From assembly GCA_028277795.1 (NCBI GenBank), contig JANQFP010000098.1, positions 1-44,325 of the forward strand: 44,325 bases of DNA. Direction: 5' to 3'. This stretch comes from Rhodospirillales bacterium (GTDB taxonomy: Bacteria; Pseudomonadota; Alphaproteobacteria; Rhodospirillales; JANQFP01). Position numbers and translations under genes: made by a program. The notes under the pieces were generated by a model. The model had not been told where the DNA came from. It searched no databases and was given only the letters and a program-made list of their open reading frames with translations. Each line of letters begins with the position of its first letter. The stretch's first letter is position 1. Of the stretch, positions 16,078-28,099 are shown in pieces.

Positions 16078-16443
16078 TCAGTCGCCGACCCGCCGGTGGT
16101 CGGGGCCCAGGGGCTCCGGGTACTCGCCCGCCAGTTGCTCCAGGGCGACGGCGTAGAGCTCGTCCATGCGGGTGCGGACTTCAGCTTCCGTGACCTGTGC
16201 CTGGCGGTTGGCGAAGTCCCGCATGAGCTTCCGCACCACGTCGTCGTCGCCGGCCTCCTCCAGGTCGACGAGGACCACCTCCTTGGCGTAGGCCTCGGCC
16301 TCCGACGAGGTCAGGCCCATGGGGCCGGCGGCCCACAGGCCGAGGAGCTTGTTGCGCCGCGACCGGGCCTTGAACTGGAGCTCCTGGTCCAGCTTGTACT
16401 TGGCCTCTTCGCTCTGTTCGCGCTCGTCGAAGATGTCGTCCAT
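16078..16443 (-). CDS. F1-ATPase zeta inhibitor (DUF1476)
   Basis: 121 residues, all helical in appearance. Matches the alphaproteobacterial F1-ATPase inhibitory zeta subunit: an N-terminal acidic/amphipathic segment (MDDIFDEREQSEEAKYKLD) for insertion into the F1 catalytic interface, then the hallmark ARSRRNKLLGLWAAGPMGL at residues about 27-45, then a helical bundle. It prevents ATP hydrolysis by ATP synthase. The C-terminus is about 15 residues longer than usual. It is away from the atp operon. Confidence 0.88.
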   Translation of the reverse strand: MDDIFDEREQSEEAKYKLDQELQFKARSRRNKLLGLWAAGPMGLTSSEAEAYAKEVVLVDLEEAGDDDVVRKLMRDFANRQAQVTEAEVRTRMDELYAVALEQLAGEYPEPLGPDHRRVGD

Positions 16444-16547
16444 GCTGCCCGCCGCGCGCCCCTGTGCGGAGAAGTGTACGGCGGCGGCGGGAGGGGCGCA
16501 ACGACGGGCCGGCCGGCGCGAGGCGGCCTGTGGATGGCCGCGTAGGC

Positions 16548-17309
16548 ATGTGCACGGTGGTCGTCCTCCGCCGCCCCGGCCACGACTGGCCACTGCTGCT
16601 CGCCGCCAACCGTGACGAGATGGCCGACCGACCGTGGAAGCCGCCGGGCCGCCATTGGCCCGACCGGGCCGACGTGGCCGGCGGCCTCGACGTCCTCGCC
16701 GGCGGCACCTGGATGGCGATGAACGACGACCAGGTGGTGGCCTGCGTGCTCAACCGCCTCAACACCCTGGGCCCGGACCCGCGGCTGCGCAGCCGCGGCG
16801 AGCTGCCGCTGGAGGCCGTGGACCACGCCGAGGCGCGGGACGCCGTCGACGCCCTGGCCGACCTGGACCCGGCCGCCTACCGGCCCTTCAACATGGTGAT
16901 CGCCGACGCCCGCCACGCCTACTGGCTGTGCTCCCGCGGCGCCGAGGAAGGGGCGGCGGCGGTCGAGGTGCATCCCCTGCCCGCCGGCCTGTCCATGGTC
17001 ACGGCGTACGACCGCAACGACAGCGCGTCGCCGCGCATGCACATGTACCTGCCGCTGTTCGAGGCGGCCGAGGTGCCCGACCCGGACGCCGGCGACTGGT
17101 CGGCCTGGGAGGCCCTGCTGGCGGCCCGCGCCCACGACCCGGAGGCCGGTCCGGGGGGCGCCATGACGGTGGTGACGGATACCGGATTCGGCACCGTGTC
17201 CGGGTCGCTGGTGGCGCTGCCGTCGCTCGCCCGCTGGCCGGAACCGCCGGTCTGGCTGTTCGCCGCCGGGCGCCCGGGCGAGGCGCCGTACCGGCCGGTC
17301 GGGGCCTGA
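16548..17309 (+). CDS. TANGO2/NRDE-family protein
   Basis: 253 residues. Begins [10 protein letters not shown] and carries the eponymous [14 protein letters not shown] at residues about 15-28, then GGTWMAMN near 55 and a C-terminal [11 protein letters not shown]. The N-terminal Cys and the fold point to an Ntn-hydrolase-like protein; eukaryotic and bacterial homologues have been linked to heme or lipid trafficking, but no bacterial activity is settled. It lies just upstream of the purC promoter, on the same strand, with 113 bp between the two genes. Confidence 0.88.
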   Translation: MCTVVVLRRPGHDWPLLLAANRDEMADRPWKPPGRHWPDRADVAGGLDVLAGGTWMAMNDDQVVACVLNRLNTLGPDPRLRSRGELPLEAVDHAEARDAVDALADLDPAAYRPFNMVIADARHAYWLCSRGAEEGAAAVEVHPLPAGLSMVTAYDRNDSASPRMHMYLPLFEAAEVPDPDAGDWSAWEALLAARAHDPEAGPGGAMTVVTDTGFGTVSGSLVALPSLARWPEPPVWLFAAGRPGEAPYRPVGA

Positions 17310-17342
17310 GAGTCCGTCCGAGAGGCCCTCCGGCGCGTGACG

Positions 17343-17371
17343 TTGTGTTGGTCCCGGACACCTGCTATATG
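17343..17371 (+). promoter_or_regulatory. Putative promoter of purC
   Basis: TTGTGT at 17343-17348, a 17-nt spacer and TATATG at 17366-17371, ending 51 bp before the purC start. Good spacing and a fair -10; the -35 is weaker. Confidence 0.5.
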
Positions 17372-17422
17372 CAGGCGGACGTCCACGGGCCCCCGCCCGA
17401 CCCATCGCGGGAATCCCACTCC

Positions 17423-18187
17423 ATGGCCAGACGCAGACAGATCTTCGAAGGCAAGGCCAAGGTCCTGTTCGAAGGGCCCGAGCCGGGCACTTTGGTGCAG
17501 TACTTCAAGGACGACGCCACCGCCTTCGACAACCGGAAGACGGGCGTCATCACAGGCAAGGGCGTGCTCAACAACCGCATCTCCGAATACCTGATGACCA
17601 AGCTCGGGGATATCGGTGTTCCCACCCATTTCGTGCGCCGGCTCAACATGCGCGAGCAGCTGGTGCGCGAAGTCGAGATCATCCCCGTCGAGGTGGTCGT
17701 CCGCAACGTGGTCGCCGGCTCGCTGGCCAAGCGCTTCGGCATGAGCGAGGGCACGGCCCTGCCCCGCTCCATCGTCGAATACTACTACAAGTCCGACGAG
17801 CTCAACGATCCCATGATCACCGAGGAGCACATCACCGCCTTCGGCTGGGCGACCCCACAGGACCTGGACGAGATCATGTCCATGTCCTTGCGCGTCAACG
17901 ACTTCCTGTCGGGCCTGTTCCTCGGCGTCGGCATCCGGCTGGTGGACTTCAAGCTGGAGTTCGGCCGCCTGTGGGACAACGACCAGATGCGCATCGTGCT
18001 GGCCGACGAGATCAGCCCCGACAACTGCCGCCTGTGGGACATGCAGACCGACGAGAAGCTGGACAAGGACCGCTTCCGCCGCGACATGGGCGGCGTCGGC
18101 GAGGCCTACCAGGAGGTGGCCCGCCGCCTCGGCATCCTGCCCGAAAGCGGCCCCCGGGACCTGCAGGGCCCCGCGGTGATGCAGTAG
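17423..18187 (+). CDS. purC: SAICAR synthetase
   Basis: 254 residues. ATP-dependent ligation of aspartate to CAIR in step 8 of IMP synthesis. Recognised from the nucleotide-binding start [17 protein letters not shown], from [18 protein letters not shown], and from the family signature [14 protein letters not shown] near residue 195. It opens the purC-purS-purQ-purL series. The 3' gap of 37 bp to purS holds an end of a terminal-repeat element. Confidence 0.96.
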   Translation: MARRRQIFEGKAKVLFEGPEPGTLVQYFKDDATAFDNRKTGVITGKGVLNNRISEYLMTKLGDIGVPTHFVRRLNMREQLVREVEIIPVEVVVRNVVAGSLAKRFGMSEGTALPRSIVEYYYKSDELNDPMITEEHITAFGWATPQDLDEIMSMSLRVNDFLSGLFLGVGIRLVDFKLEFGRLWDNDQMRIVLADEISPDNCRLWDMQTDEKLDKDRFRRDMGGVGEAYQEVARRLGILPESGPRDLQGPAVMQ

Positions 18188-18200
18188 CGGGCCGGCGCCG

Positions 18201-18234
18201 CGCAGACCGTGACGGATGTGAGAAATGCGGGCTA
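18201..18234. repeat. Solo 34-bp end of the 270-bp repeat element
   Basis: On the minus strand this reads TAGCCCGCATTTCTCACATC followed by 14 more matching bases, 32 of 34 identical to the left end of the element at 20758. The purS start codon (18225) and its upstream GTGAGAA lie inside it. No second end is seen within the purC-purS gap. Confidence 0.75.
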
Positions 18235-18467
18235 GGGTCCACGTCACCCTCAAGAGCGGCGTTCTGGACCCCCAGGGCAAGGCCATCCAGCACGCCCTCG
18301 AGGCGCTGGGCTTCGGTGGCGTCGACGCGGTCCGCCAGGGCAAGGTGATCGAGATCGACCTGGCCGAAACCGACGCCGGCAAGGCCCGCGTGGTGGTCGA
18401 GGACATGTGCCGGCAACTGCTGGCCAACACGGTGATCGAGAACTACGCGGTGGAAATCGCGGATTAG
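18225..18467 (+). CDS. purS: Phosphoribosylformylglycinamidine synthase, PurS subunit
   Basis: 80 residues, normal for PurS. A dimer of this small alpha/beta protein joins PurQ and the small-form PurL to make FGAM from FGAR. MRARVHVTLKSGVLDPQGKA and ALEALGFGGVDAVRQGK are the family hallmarks. The first codons ATG CGG GCT AGG coincide with the end of a repeat element and include AGG, rare in this GC-rich genome, so the original N-terminus was probably overwritten with little protein change. Confidence 0.95.
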   Translation: MRARVHVTLKSGVLDPQGKAIQHALEALGFGGVDAVRQGKVIEIDLAETDAGKARVVVEDMCRQLLANTVIENYAVEIAD

Positions 18468-18482
18468 GGATCCGGCCGCCTG

Positions 18483-18779
18483 ATGGCCGAGGACGAATTC
18501 GAATGGGACGAGCCCAAACGGCGCGCCAATCTCGCCAAGCATGGTGTTGATTTCGATGACATCCCAGAGGCGTTCCGGCACCCCCGCATCGAGGACTACG
18601 ATCACCGGCACTCGGGCACCGAGGACCGGTGGAAGGTCCTCGGGTACGTGAAGGGCCGGGTCGTGTTCTTCGTCTACAGCGAACGCCGCGGAACCAAGCG
18701 CATCATCACCGCCCGCCCTGCAACCCGGCAGGAAACGATGCTATACTTCCGGCGATTCTGGTTCGACGTGTGGTCATGA
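18483..18779 (+). CDS. brnT: BrnT-family toxin
   Basis: 98 residues of the BrnT type II toxin family, a RelE-like fold reported to act as a ribonuclease. Signature parts: EFEWDEPKRRANLAKHGVDF at the N-terminus, then DRWKVLGYVKGRVVFFVYSE, and RRGTKRIITARPATRQE at the C-terminal half, with the conserved HGVDF and R(I/V)I(S/T)AR blocks. The stop overlaps the next ATG (ATGA), the usual arrangement with brnA. It is located between purS and purQ on the same strand, 15 bp after purS. Confidence 0.88.
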   Translation: MAEDEFEWDEPKRRANLAKHGVDFDDIPEAFRHPRIEDYDHRHSGTEDRWKVLGYVKGRVVFFVYSERRGTKRIITARPATRQETMLYFRRFWFDVWS

Positions 18780-19159
18780 CAAAAAGGCCGATGCCCAAGC
18801 AAGATACGCTCGATGAAGCGGATTCCTTCACCGAGCCCGAGGACTGGGTCGGTGCCGCCGAAGTGCGGCCGTCCGAGAGGCCCCGGGCCGTGGGAGGCGA
18901 TGCCATGATGTTTCATGTCTATCGCGCCTCCAATGACCAGTCCCTGTTTGCCGTGATCGACAGCGCCGACGAAACCAAGCTGCCGCCGTGCCCCGGCGGC
19001 CGGTGGACGCCGTTCAAACGTTTCCCCGAACTGGGGCGGCCGCGCATCGGCTTTTCCGAAGAGGCGGCCTTGTCGGATATCCGTGACCACGGTTACCACT
19101 TGAACCGAATCGATATCGTTTCGGAGGTCAGCCCGGCCCCTTCCAGTGATCTCAAGTGA
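18776..19159 (+). CDS. Non-canonical partner of BrnT (possible brnA remnant fused to another small protein)
   Basis: 127 residues. The first 40 (MTKRPMPKQDTLDEADSF...) have the charged style of a BrnA N-terminus, but the ribbon-helix-helix DNA-binding region of BrnA is absent. From MMFHVYRASNDQSLFAVIDS (residue 44) on, the sequence looks like a separate small domain with WTPFKRFPELGRPRIGFSEE. An internal ATG at 18905 has its own GGGAGG 7 nt upstream and would give an 84-residue protein. I do not recognise this domain. It may be a novel antitoxin or an unrelated protein joined by deletion. Confidence 0.7.
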   Translation: MTKRPMPKQDTLDEADSFTEPEDWVGAAEVRPSERPRAVGGDAMMFHVYRASNDQSLFAVIDSADETKLPPCPGGRWTPFKRFPELGRPRIGFSEEAALSDIRDHGYHLNRIDIVSEVSPAPSSDLK

Positions 19160-19234
19160 GTCCCTATTGAAAACCAGGACCTCGCGGGCCTAGAGAACAG
19201 AAACGCCGGATATGTCTTCCGATCGGGCCCATCC

Positions 19235-19924
19235 ATGAAAGCCGCCGTCGTCGTCTTTCCCGCCTCCAACTGCGACCGCGACGTGGCGGTGGCCCTGGAG
19301 CAGAGCACGGGCCAAGCGCCGGCCATGGTGTGGCACCGGGACAGCGAGGTCCCGGACGTGGACCTGATCGTGCTGCCGGGCGGCTTCTCCTACGGCGACT
19401 ACCTCCGCTGCGGGGCCATGGCCTGCCACTCGCCCATCATGCGCGACGTGGTCGACCGGGCCCGGCGCGGGGTCCGGGTGCTGGGCATCTGCAACGGCTT
19501 CCAGATCCTGGCGGAAGCGGGCCTGCTGCCCGGCGTGCTCATGCGCAACGCCGGCATCCGGTTCATCTGCCGCGACGTGCACCTGCGGGTCGAGACCGCC
19601 GACAGCGACTTCACCGGCCGCTACGCCGCCGGCCAGGTGGTGCGCATCCCCGTCGCCCACCACGACGGCAACTACTTCGCCGACGCCGACACCCAGGCGC
19701 GGCTGGAGGACAACGGGCAGGTGGCCTTCCGCTACAGCGACGAGACCGGCGACGTGACAGATGACGCCAACCCCAACGGCAGCGTCGGCGGCATCGCCGG
19801 CGTGTTCAACGAAGGGCGCACCGTGCTCGGCATGATGCCGCACCCCGAGCGGCTGGCCGACCCCGCCCTCGGCGGCACCGACGGCCGGCCCATGTTCGAC
19901 GGCCTGGCCGCGGCGCTCGACTGA
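19235..19924 (+). CDS. purQ: Phosphoribosylformylglycinamidine synthase, glutaminase subunit PurQ
   Basis: 229 residues. Class I glutamine amidotransferase that supplies ammonia to Pur[17 protein letters not shown] near residue 49, the nucleophile elbow [10 protein letters not shown] near 85, and catalytic His/Glu in MMPHPER near 207 are all present. Length is normal. 75 bp separate it from the toxin-like pair, against a usual close linkage to purS, so the pair was probably inserted between them. Confidence 0.96.
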   Translation: MKAAVVVFPASNCDRDVAVALEQSTGQAPAMVWHRDSEVPDVDLIVLPGGFSYGDYLRCGAMACHSPIMRDVVDRARRGVRVLGICNGFQILAEAGLLPGVLMRNAGIRFICRDVHLRVETADSDFTGRYAAGQVVRIPVAHHDGNYFADADTQARLEDNGQVAFRYSDETGDVTDDANPNGSVGGIAGVFNEGRTVLGMMPHPERLADPALGGTDGRPMFDGLAAALD

Positions 19925-19950
19925 CCGGCGCGGCAGGGGGAGCAACCGTC

Positions 19951-20760
19951 ATGGCCATCATGCCGCTGAAGGACCAGAACCCGCTCAAGAGCATCCAGTT
20001 CCAGTACGTCACGGTGGGGTTCATCGCCGCCTGCGTGCTGGCGTTCCTGTGGCAGCTCTCCCTCGGCGATGCCCAGGGGCGCATGCTCTATGGCCTGGGC
20101 GCCATCCCCGCGGTGGTCACCGGCGCCCGCGAGCTGGCGCCGGAGCTGATCATCGTGCCCGCCCCGGTGACCCTGGTGACCAGCATGTTCCTGCACGGCG
20201 GCTGGATGCACATCATCGGCAACATGCTCTACCTGTGGGTCTTCGGCGACAACGTCGAGGACGCCATGGGCCACGTCCGCTTCGTCATCTTCTACCTGGT
20301 CTGCGGCGTGGTGGCGGCGCTGGCCCACGTGGCCGCCGACATGGACTCGGCCATCCCCACCATCGGCGCCAGCGGCGCGGTGTCCGGCGTCCTCGGCGCC
20401 TACCTGGTGCTGCACCCGCGGGCCCAGGTGCTGGTCTTCGTCTTCCGCTTCCTGATCCATCTGCCGGCCTTCGTGGTGCTGGGCATCTGGATCGGCATGC
20501 AGTTCCTCAACGTCTACCTGGAGCAGGGCGGCGGCGAAGGGGGCGGCGTCGCCTGGTGGGCCCACATCGGCGGCTTCATCGCCGGGGCGCTCCTGGTCAT
20601 CCCCATGCGCCGCAAGGGTGTGCCACTGCTCGACGGATTCGCGATGGCGCAGGCCGCGCCGGAGGCGCCGCCGCCCCCGCCGCCGGCCTCGTTCCCGCCC
20701 AGGACGAGCCGCGCCCGCCGCGCCCGCATCCCCGACGTGGAACGCAAACCACCGTCCTAG
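19951..20760 (+). CDS. Rhomboid-family intramembrane serine protease
   Basis: 269 residues with six to seven membrane segments. Rhomboid marks: HGGWMHIIGNMLYLWVFGDN, the catalytic serine in IGASGAVSGVLGAYL near residue 136, and the catalytic histidine in AHIGGFIAGALL near 206. It cleaves single-span membrane proteins in the bilayer; no substrate is evident. A proline-rich cytoplasmic tail follows. Its TAG stop is the first three bases of the repeat element at 20758, so the present C-terminus may have been trimmed by insertion. Confidence 0.9.
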   Translation: MAIMPLKDQNPLKSIQFQYVTVGFIAACVLAFLWQLSLGDAQGRMLYGLGAIPAVVTGARELAPELIIVPAPVTLVTSMFLHGGWMHIIGNMLYLWVFGDNVEDAMGHVRFVIFYLVCGVVAALAHVAADMDSAIPTIGASGAVSGVLGAYLVLHPRAQVLVFVFRFLIHLPAFVVLGIWIGMQFLNVYLEQGGGEGGGVAWWAHIGGFIAGALLVIPMRRKGVPLLDGFAMAQAAPEAPPPPPPASFPPRTSRARRARIPDVERKPPS

Positions 20761-21027
20761 CCCGCATTTCTCCCATCCGCCACGGTCTGCGTCGCGTCCC
20801 GGCGGCCGCCCCGCCAGGAGCGGGCCGAAGAGCGTAGCCGGAACTACGGTGGAGGCCCGCGACGCCGCGGGCGGCTGCCCGGACGCGACCCGAAGGGCGG
20901 CGCTGTCCCGCCGACAGGGTGCGTCGAGCCGCTTGTCCGATGTATCCGCATCGCGCGGCGCGGCTCTCCTGCCCTGTCGGCGGGACAGCGCCGCGCAAAC
21001 CATGGCGAATGGGAGAAATGCGGGCTA
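20758..21027. mobile_element. 270-bp non-autonomous element with 34-bp terminal inverted repeats
   Basis: Left end TAGCCCGCATTTCTCCCATC... (20758-20791) and right end ...GGGAGAAATGCGGGCTA (20994-21027) match as inverted repeats at 31 of 34 positions. Inside lie nested inverted repeats, including a perfect 23-bp pair at 20897-20919 and 20972-20994 around GCGGCGCTGTCCCG. There is no transposase frame. Related sequence occurs at 18201 and 44231. It fills most of the rhomboid-purL gap. Confidence 0.8.
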
Positions 21028-21032
21028 ATCCC

Positions 21033-21060
21033 TTGCTCCGGACGGGCCATCTGGTATTAA
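21033..21060 (+). promoter_or_regulatory. Putative promoter of purL
   Basis: TTGCTC at 21033-21038, a 16-nt spacer and TATTAA at 21055-21060, six bases beyond the repeat element and 40 bp before purL. This would give purL its own transcription after the element separated it from purQ. Confidence 0.45.
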
Positions 21061-21100
21061 GGCGGCGGCCCGTCCACGGGCCTGCCAGCGGAGCCCCGGC

Positions 21101-23317
<2,217 letters not shown>

Positions 23318-23333
23318 CGGGAGAGACGACACC

Positions 23334-23573
23334 ATGGCCATGGACGCCCACGAGATCGAGGACCTGATCAAGGAGGCCATCCCGGACGCCGTCGTGGTCA
23401 TCGAGGACCTGCGCGGCGACGGCGACCACTATGCGGCGCGGGTGGTGTCCCCCGCCTTCCGCGGCAAGACCCGGGTCCAGCAGCACCAGATGGTGTACGC
23501 CGCCCTGCAGGGCCGCATGGGCGGCACCCTGCATGCGCTGGCCCTGCAGACCAACGCCCCGGACGACGCCTGA
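23334..23573 (+). CDS. bolA: BolA/IbaG-family protein
   Basis: 79 residues. A small class II KH-like fold that forms [2Fe-2S]-bridged complexes with monothiol glutaredoxins. The conserved helix RVQQHQMVYAALQGRMGG carries the family histidine; HYAARVVSPAFRGKTRVQ is also typical. GGGAGAG lies about 10 nt upstream of the ATG at 23334; ATG 23340 is a near alternative. The monothiol glutaredoxin next door is its known partner family. Confidence 0.93.
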   Translation: MAMDAHEIEDLIKEAIPDAVVVIEDLRGDGDHYAARVVSPAFRGKTRVQQHQMVYAALQGRMGGTLHALALQTNAPDDA

Positions 23574-23642
23574 GCCTCCGCCCGCCACCCGGACGGGCCG
23601 GGTCGCCACCCCACCGAGACCTGGAAAAGAAGAGAGATCGCG

Positions 23643-23978
23643 ATGACTGACAACCCGGTGTTCACCCGCATTCAGCAGGAAATCGACGAGACTCCGGTGG
23701 TGCTGTTCATGAAGGGCACGCCGGTGTTTCCCCAGTGCGGCTTCTCCGGCGCCGTGGTCCACGTGCTCACCCAACTGGGGGTCAAGTTCAAGGGTATCGA
23801 CGTGCTGACCGACCCGGACCTGCGCGAGGGCATCAAGCAGTTCACCAACTGGCCCACCATCCCCCAGCTCTACGTCAAGGGCGAGTTCGTGGGCGGCGCC
23901 GACATCGTCCGCGAGATGTATCAGACCGGCGAGCTGCAGCAGTTCCTCGACACCAAAGGCGTCGAGCACGCCGCCTGA
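23643..23978 (+). CDS. grxD: Monothiol glutaredoxin (Grx4/GrxD)
   Basis: 111 residues. Cytoplasmic CGFS-type glutaredoxin that carries [2Fe-2S] clusters. KGTPVFPQCGFS is the signature (Cys near residue 33), followed by the glutathione-binding NWPTIPQLYVKGEFVGG, with DI in the downstream helix. AGAGAG precedes the ATG. It pairs with the BolA gene 69 bp upstream. Its stop directly abuts the stop of the convergent DUF4149 gene. Confidence 0.95.
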   Translation: MTDNPVFTRIQQEIDETPVVLFMKGTPVFPQCGFSGAVVHVLTQLGVKFKGIDVLTDPDLREGIKQFTNWPTIPQLYVKGEFVGGADIVREMYQTGELQQFLDTKGVEHAA

Positions 23979-24401
23979 TCAGGCCACGAGGCGGACGAAT
24001 ACTACGAGCACCGCCAGCAACTGGACGGTGTTGACGGCGACGCTGAGACGGTGGAGCCGGGCGAAGCTGGCACGCCCCGCCTCGTCGCCGGCATCCCGGG
24101 CTTGGCGGGCCGCATCGATGCGCGGCATCAGGACCACGCGGGCGAGGACGAACAGGACCGCGACGGCACCCAGGACGGCCGCGTCCACACGCCCCCAGGA
24201 CGACACGGCCGCCACGGCCGTGAGGCCGGCCATCACCCAGTAGTAGACGGGAAAGACGGCGCGGATGAATCGGCCCGCCTCGTCGGCCGGCAGCTTGATG
24301 AACACCATGGGCGCATAGACGAACGAGAAGAACACCATGCCGCCCAGCACCAGGGCGCACGCCAGCGCGGCGGCCACGTTCAGGATCACGTCGGCGGACA
24401 T
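23979..24401 (-). CDS. DUF4149/TMEM205-like membrane protein
   Basis: 140 residues, four hydrophobic segments (about 5-27, 45-68, 73-93 and 115-138). GGMVFFSFVYAPMVFIKLP and AGRFIRAVFPVYYW match the TMEM205-like/DUF4149 family of small membrane proteins. Between segments three and four, RIDAARQARDAGDEAGRASFARLHRLS is typical too. No function is known. It lies divergently from rplU. Confidence 0.8.
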   Translation of the reverse strand: MSADVILNVAAALACALVLGGMVFFSFVYAPMVFIKLPADEAGRFIRAVFPVYYWVMAGLTAVAAVSSWGRVDAAVLGAVAVLFVLARVVLMPRIDAARQARDAGDEAGRASFARLHRLSVAVNTVQLLAVLVVFVRLVA

Positions 24402-24493
24402 GGGGTCATCCGGCTCCCGCGAGGTGGGTCATCGGGCGCCTACGATAGTGCGAACCGGGCCGTGTCCCAACGCGCATTTCCCGGCGCCGGCCG

Positions 24494-24521
24494 TTGACAT
24501 CGGGGGTCCCGGCGGTATAGT
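24494..24521 (+). promoter_or_regulatory. Putative sigma-70 promoter of rplU-rpmA
   Basis: TTGACA at 24494-24499, a 16-nt spacer and TATAGT at 24516-24521, 71 bp before the rplU start. Strong match, as expected for ribosomal-protein genes. Confidence 0.7.
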
Positions 24522-24592
24522 CCGCGTCTTCCTCGGCACCACCGCTCGGAGGCGCCGGAGGATGGGTTTTGTTTGACGGTATCGAGGCACCC

Positions 24593-25021
24593 GTGTTCGC
24601 AGTCATCCGCACCGGCGGCAAGCAATACAAGGTGGCGGCCGACGACCGAATCGTGGTCGAGAAGCTGCCGGGCGAGCCCGGGGCCCAGGTGGAGCTGGGC
24701 GACGTCCTGATGGTCGGCGGCGACGGCGAAACGCCGACCGTGGGCACGCCCATGGTGTCGGACGCCCGCGTCCTCGCCGAGGTCGTCGAGCAGACCCGCG
24801 GCCCCAAGATCATCGTGTTCAAGAAGCAGCGCCGCAAGAACCACCGCCGCAAGAAGGGGCACCGCCAGGACCTCACCGTCCTCCGCATCACCGAGGTCAG
24901 CCACGGGGGCAAGGCGAGCAAGGCCGCCGCCCCGGCCCCCAAGAAGGCGGCACCCGAGGACGCGCCGGCCGCGGCGGACGCCACGGAGTCGACCGAGGCT
25001 CCGACGGAGACCGAGGAGTAG
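24593..25021 (+). CDS. rplU: 50S ribosomal protein L21
   Basis: 142 residues. [13 protein letters not shown] at the start and [16 protein letters not shown] in the 23S rRNA-binding region identify L21. The GTG at 24593 gives the family's usual N-terminus and has GAGG 5 nt before it; a TTG at 24569 would add eight residues. After about residue 103 there is an Ala/Pro/Glu-rich tail of about 40 residues, as in several Alphaproteobacteria. rpmA follows after 6 bp. Confidence 0.94.
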   Translation: MFAVIRTGGKQYKVAADDRIVVEKLPGEPGAQVELGDVLMVGGDGETPTVGTPMVSDARVLAEVVEQTRGPKIIVFKKQRRKNHRRKKGHRQDLTVLRITEVSHGGKASKAAAPAPKKAAPEDAPAAADATESTEAPTETEE

Positions 25022-25027
25022 ACGGCA

Positions 25028-25285
25028 ATGGCACACAAGAAGGCAGGCGGCAGCTCCCGCAACGGCCGCGACTCGGCCGGGCGGCGCCTGGGCGTCAAGA
25101 AGTTCGGCGGCGAGGCGGTCATCCCCGGCAACATCATCGTCCGCCAGCGGGGCACCAAGTTCCACCCCGGCAGCGGCGTCGGCATGGGCCGGGACCACAC
25201 GCTGTTCGCCCTGGTGGAGGGCCAGGTGACCTTCCATCACAAGGCGCGCGGCCGGGTTTACGTGGCGGTGGAGCCGTCCGGCTAG
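25028..25285 (+). CDS. rpmA: 50S ribosomal protein L27
   Basis: 85 residues, full length. [20 protein letters not shown] places the mobile N-terminus near the peptidyl-transferase centre; [20 protein letters not shown] and the [12 protein letters not shown] end are typical. Cotranscribed with rplU; a strong terminator follows 30 bp after the stop. Confidence 0.97.
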   Translation: MAHKKAGGSSRNGRDSAGRRLGVKKFGGEAVIPGNIIVRQRGTKFHPGSGVGMGRDHTLFALVEGQVTFHHKARGRVYVAVEPSG

Positions 25286-25315
25286 GGTATCGATCCGGCC
25301 ATTCGCTCGGGCGCG

Positions 25316-25345
25316 AAGGGGAATGGCCGGCCATTCCCCTTTTTT
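25316..25345 (+). terminator. Intrinsic terminator after rpmA
   Basis: A perfect 26-bp palindrome, AAGGGGAATGGCC at 25316-25328 and its complement at 25329-25341, followed by T bases up to 25345. In RNA the innermost bases form the loop. It separates rplU-rpmA from obgE. Confidence 0.85.
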
Positions 25346-25347
25346 GA

Positions 25348-27527
<2,180 letters not shown>

Positions 27528-27535
27528 GAGGGTCG

Positions 27536-28028
27536 ATGACGTCCCTGCGGTCGCTCCTGGCCTACGCGCGCCTGCGGCGGCGTCGAGGAGTACAATTTCT
27601 TCCGCTATTTCTGGCTGTTGGCCGGGGCGCGGTTCGACCCGCCGCTGCCCTTCGAGATCACCGGTCAGGGCGACGACGGCCTGTCCGCCCGGGACAGCCT
27701 GGCCGTGTACGTGGACCGGCTGGCCGGCTCGTACGCCGCGCTGAGCTTCATGATGCGCAAGGACGGCCGCACCGCCATCGTCGGCCGCAGCTTCGACTCC
27801 CTGCGGCTGGGCCAGCTGCTGGTCCAGGAATACTGCGAGGACATGCACCATTTCATGCAGCCCGGCGTCCATTACCTGGAGTTCCAGGACATCCACGAGC
27901 TGCGGGACATCTACGACCGGCTGGTCGGCGGGGACGACTTCGCCGACGTCCGCAGGGACGGCATGGTGTATTTCGAGACCCACTACTCCGACGACGCGAT
28001 CTTGCGCCACCTGGCCACCTATGTATGA
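27536..28028 (+). pseudogene. Frameshifted small gene between proB and proA
   Basis: An ATG at 27536 has an excellent AGGAGG 5 nt upstream and starts MTSLRSLLAYARLRR. About codon 15, near 27580, the protein-like sequence continues in the next frame as VEEYNFFRYFWLLAGARFDP and runs to a stop at 28026-28028 (YFETHYSDDAILRHLATYV end). The second frame has no upstream start except TTG 27618. A one-base insertion in the GC-rich run 'cggcggcgtcg' would explain this; restored, the product would be about 163 residues. I do not recognise the family. A sequencing error or a programmed shift are alternatives. Confidence 0.6.
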
Positions 28029-28099
28029 CCTTACAAAATCCGTGAATCCGTTGACCGTCTCGGATACCGTGGGGTCCATCCGATGACGGGGTTGGAGAC

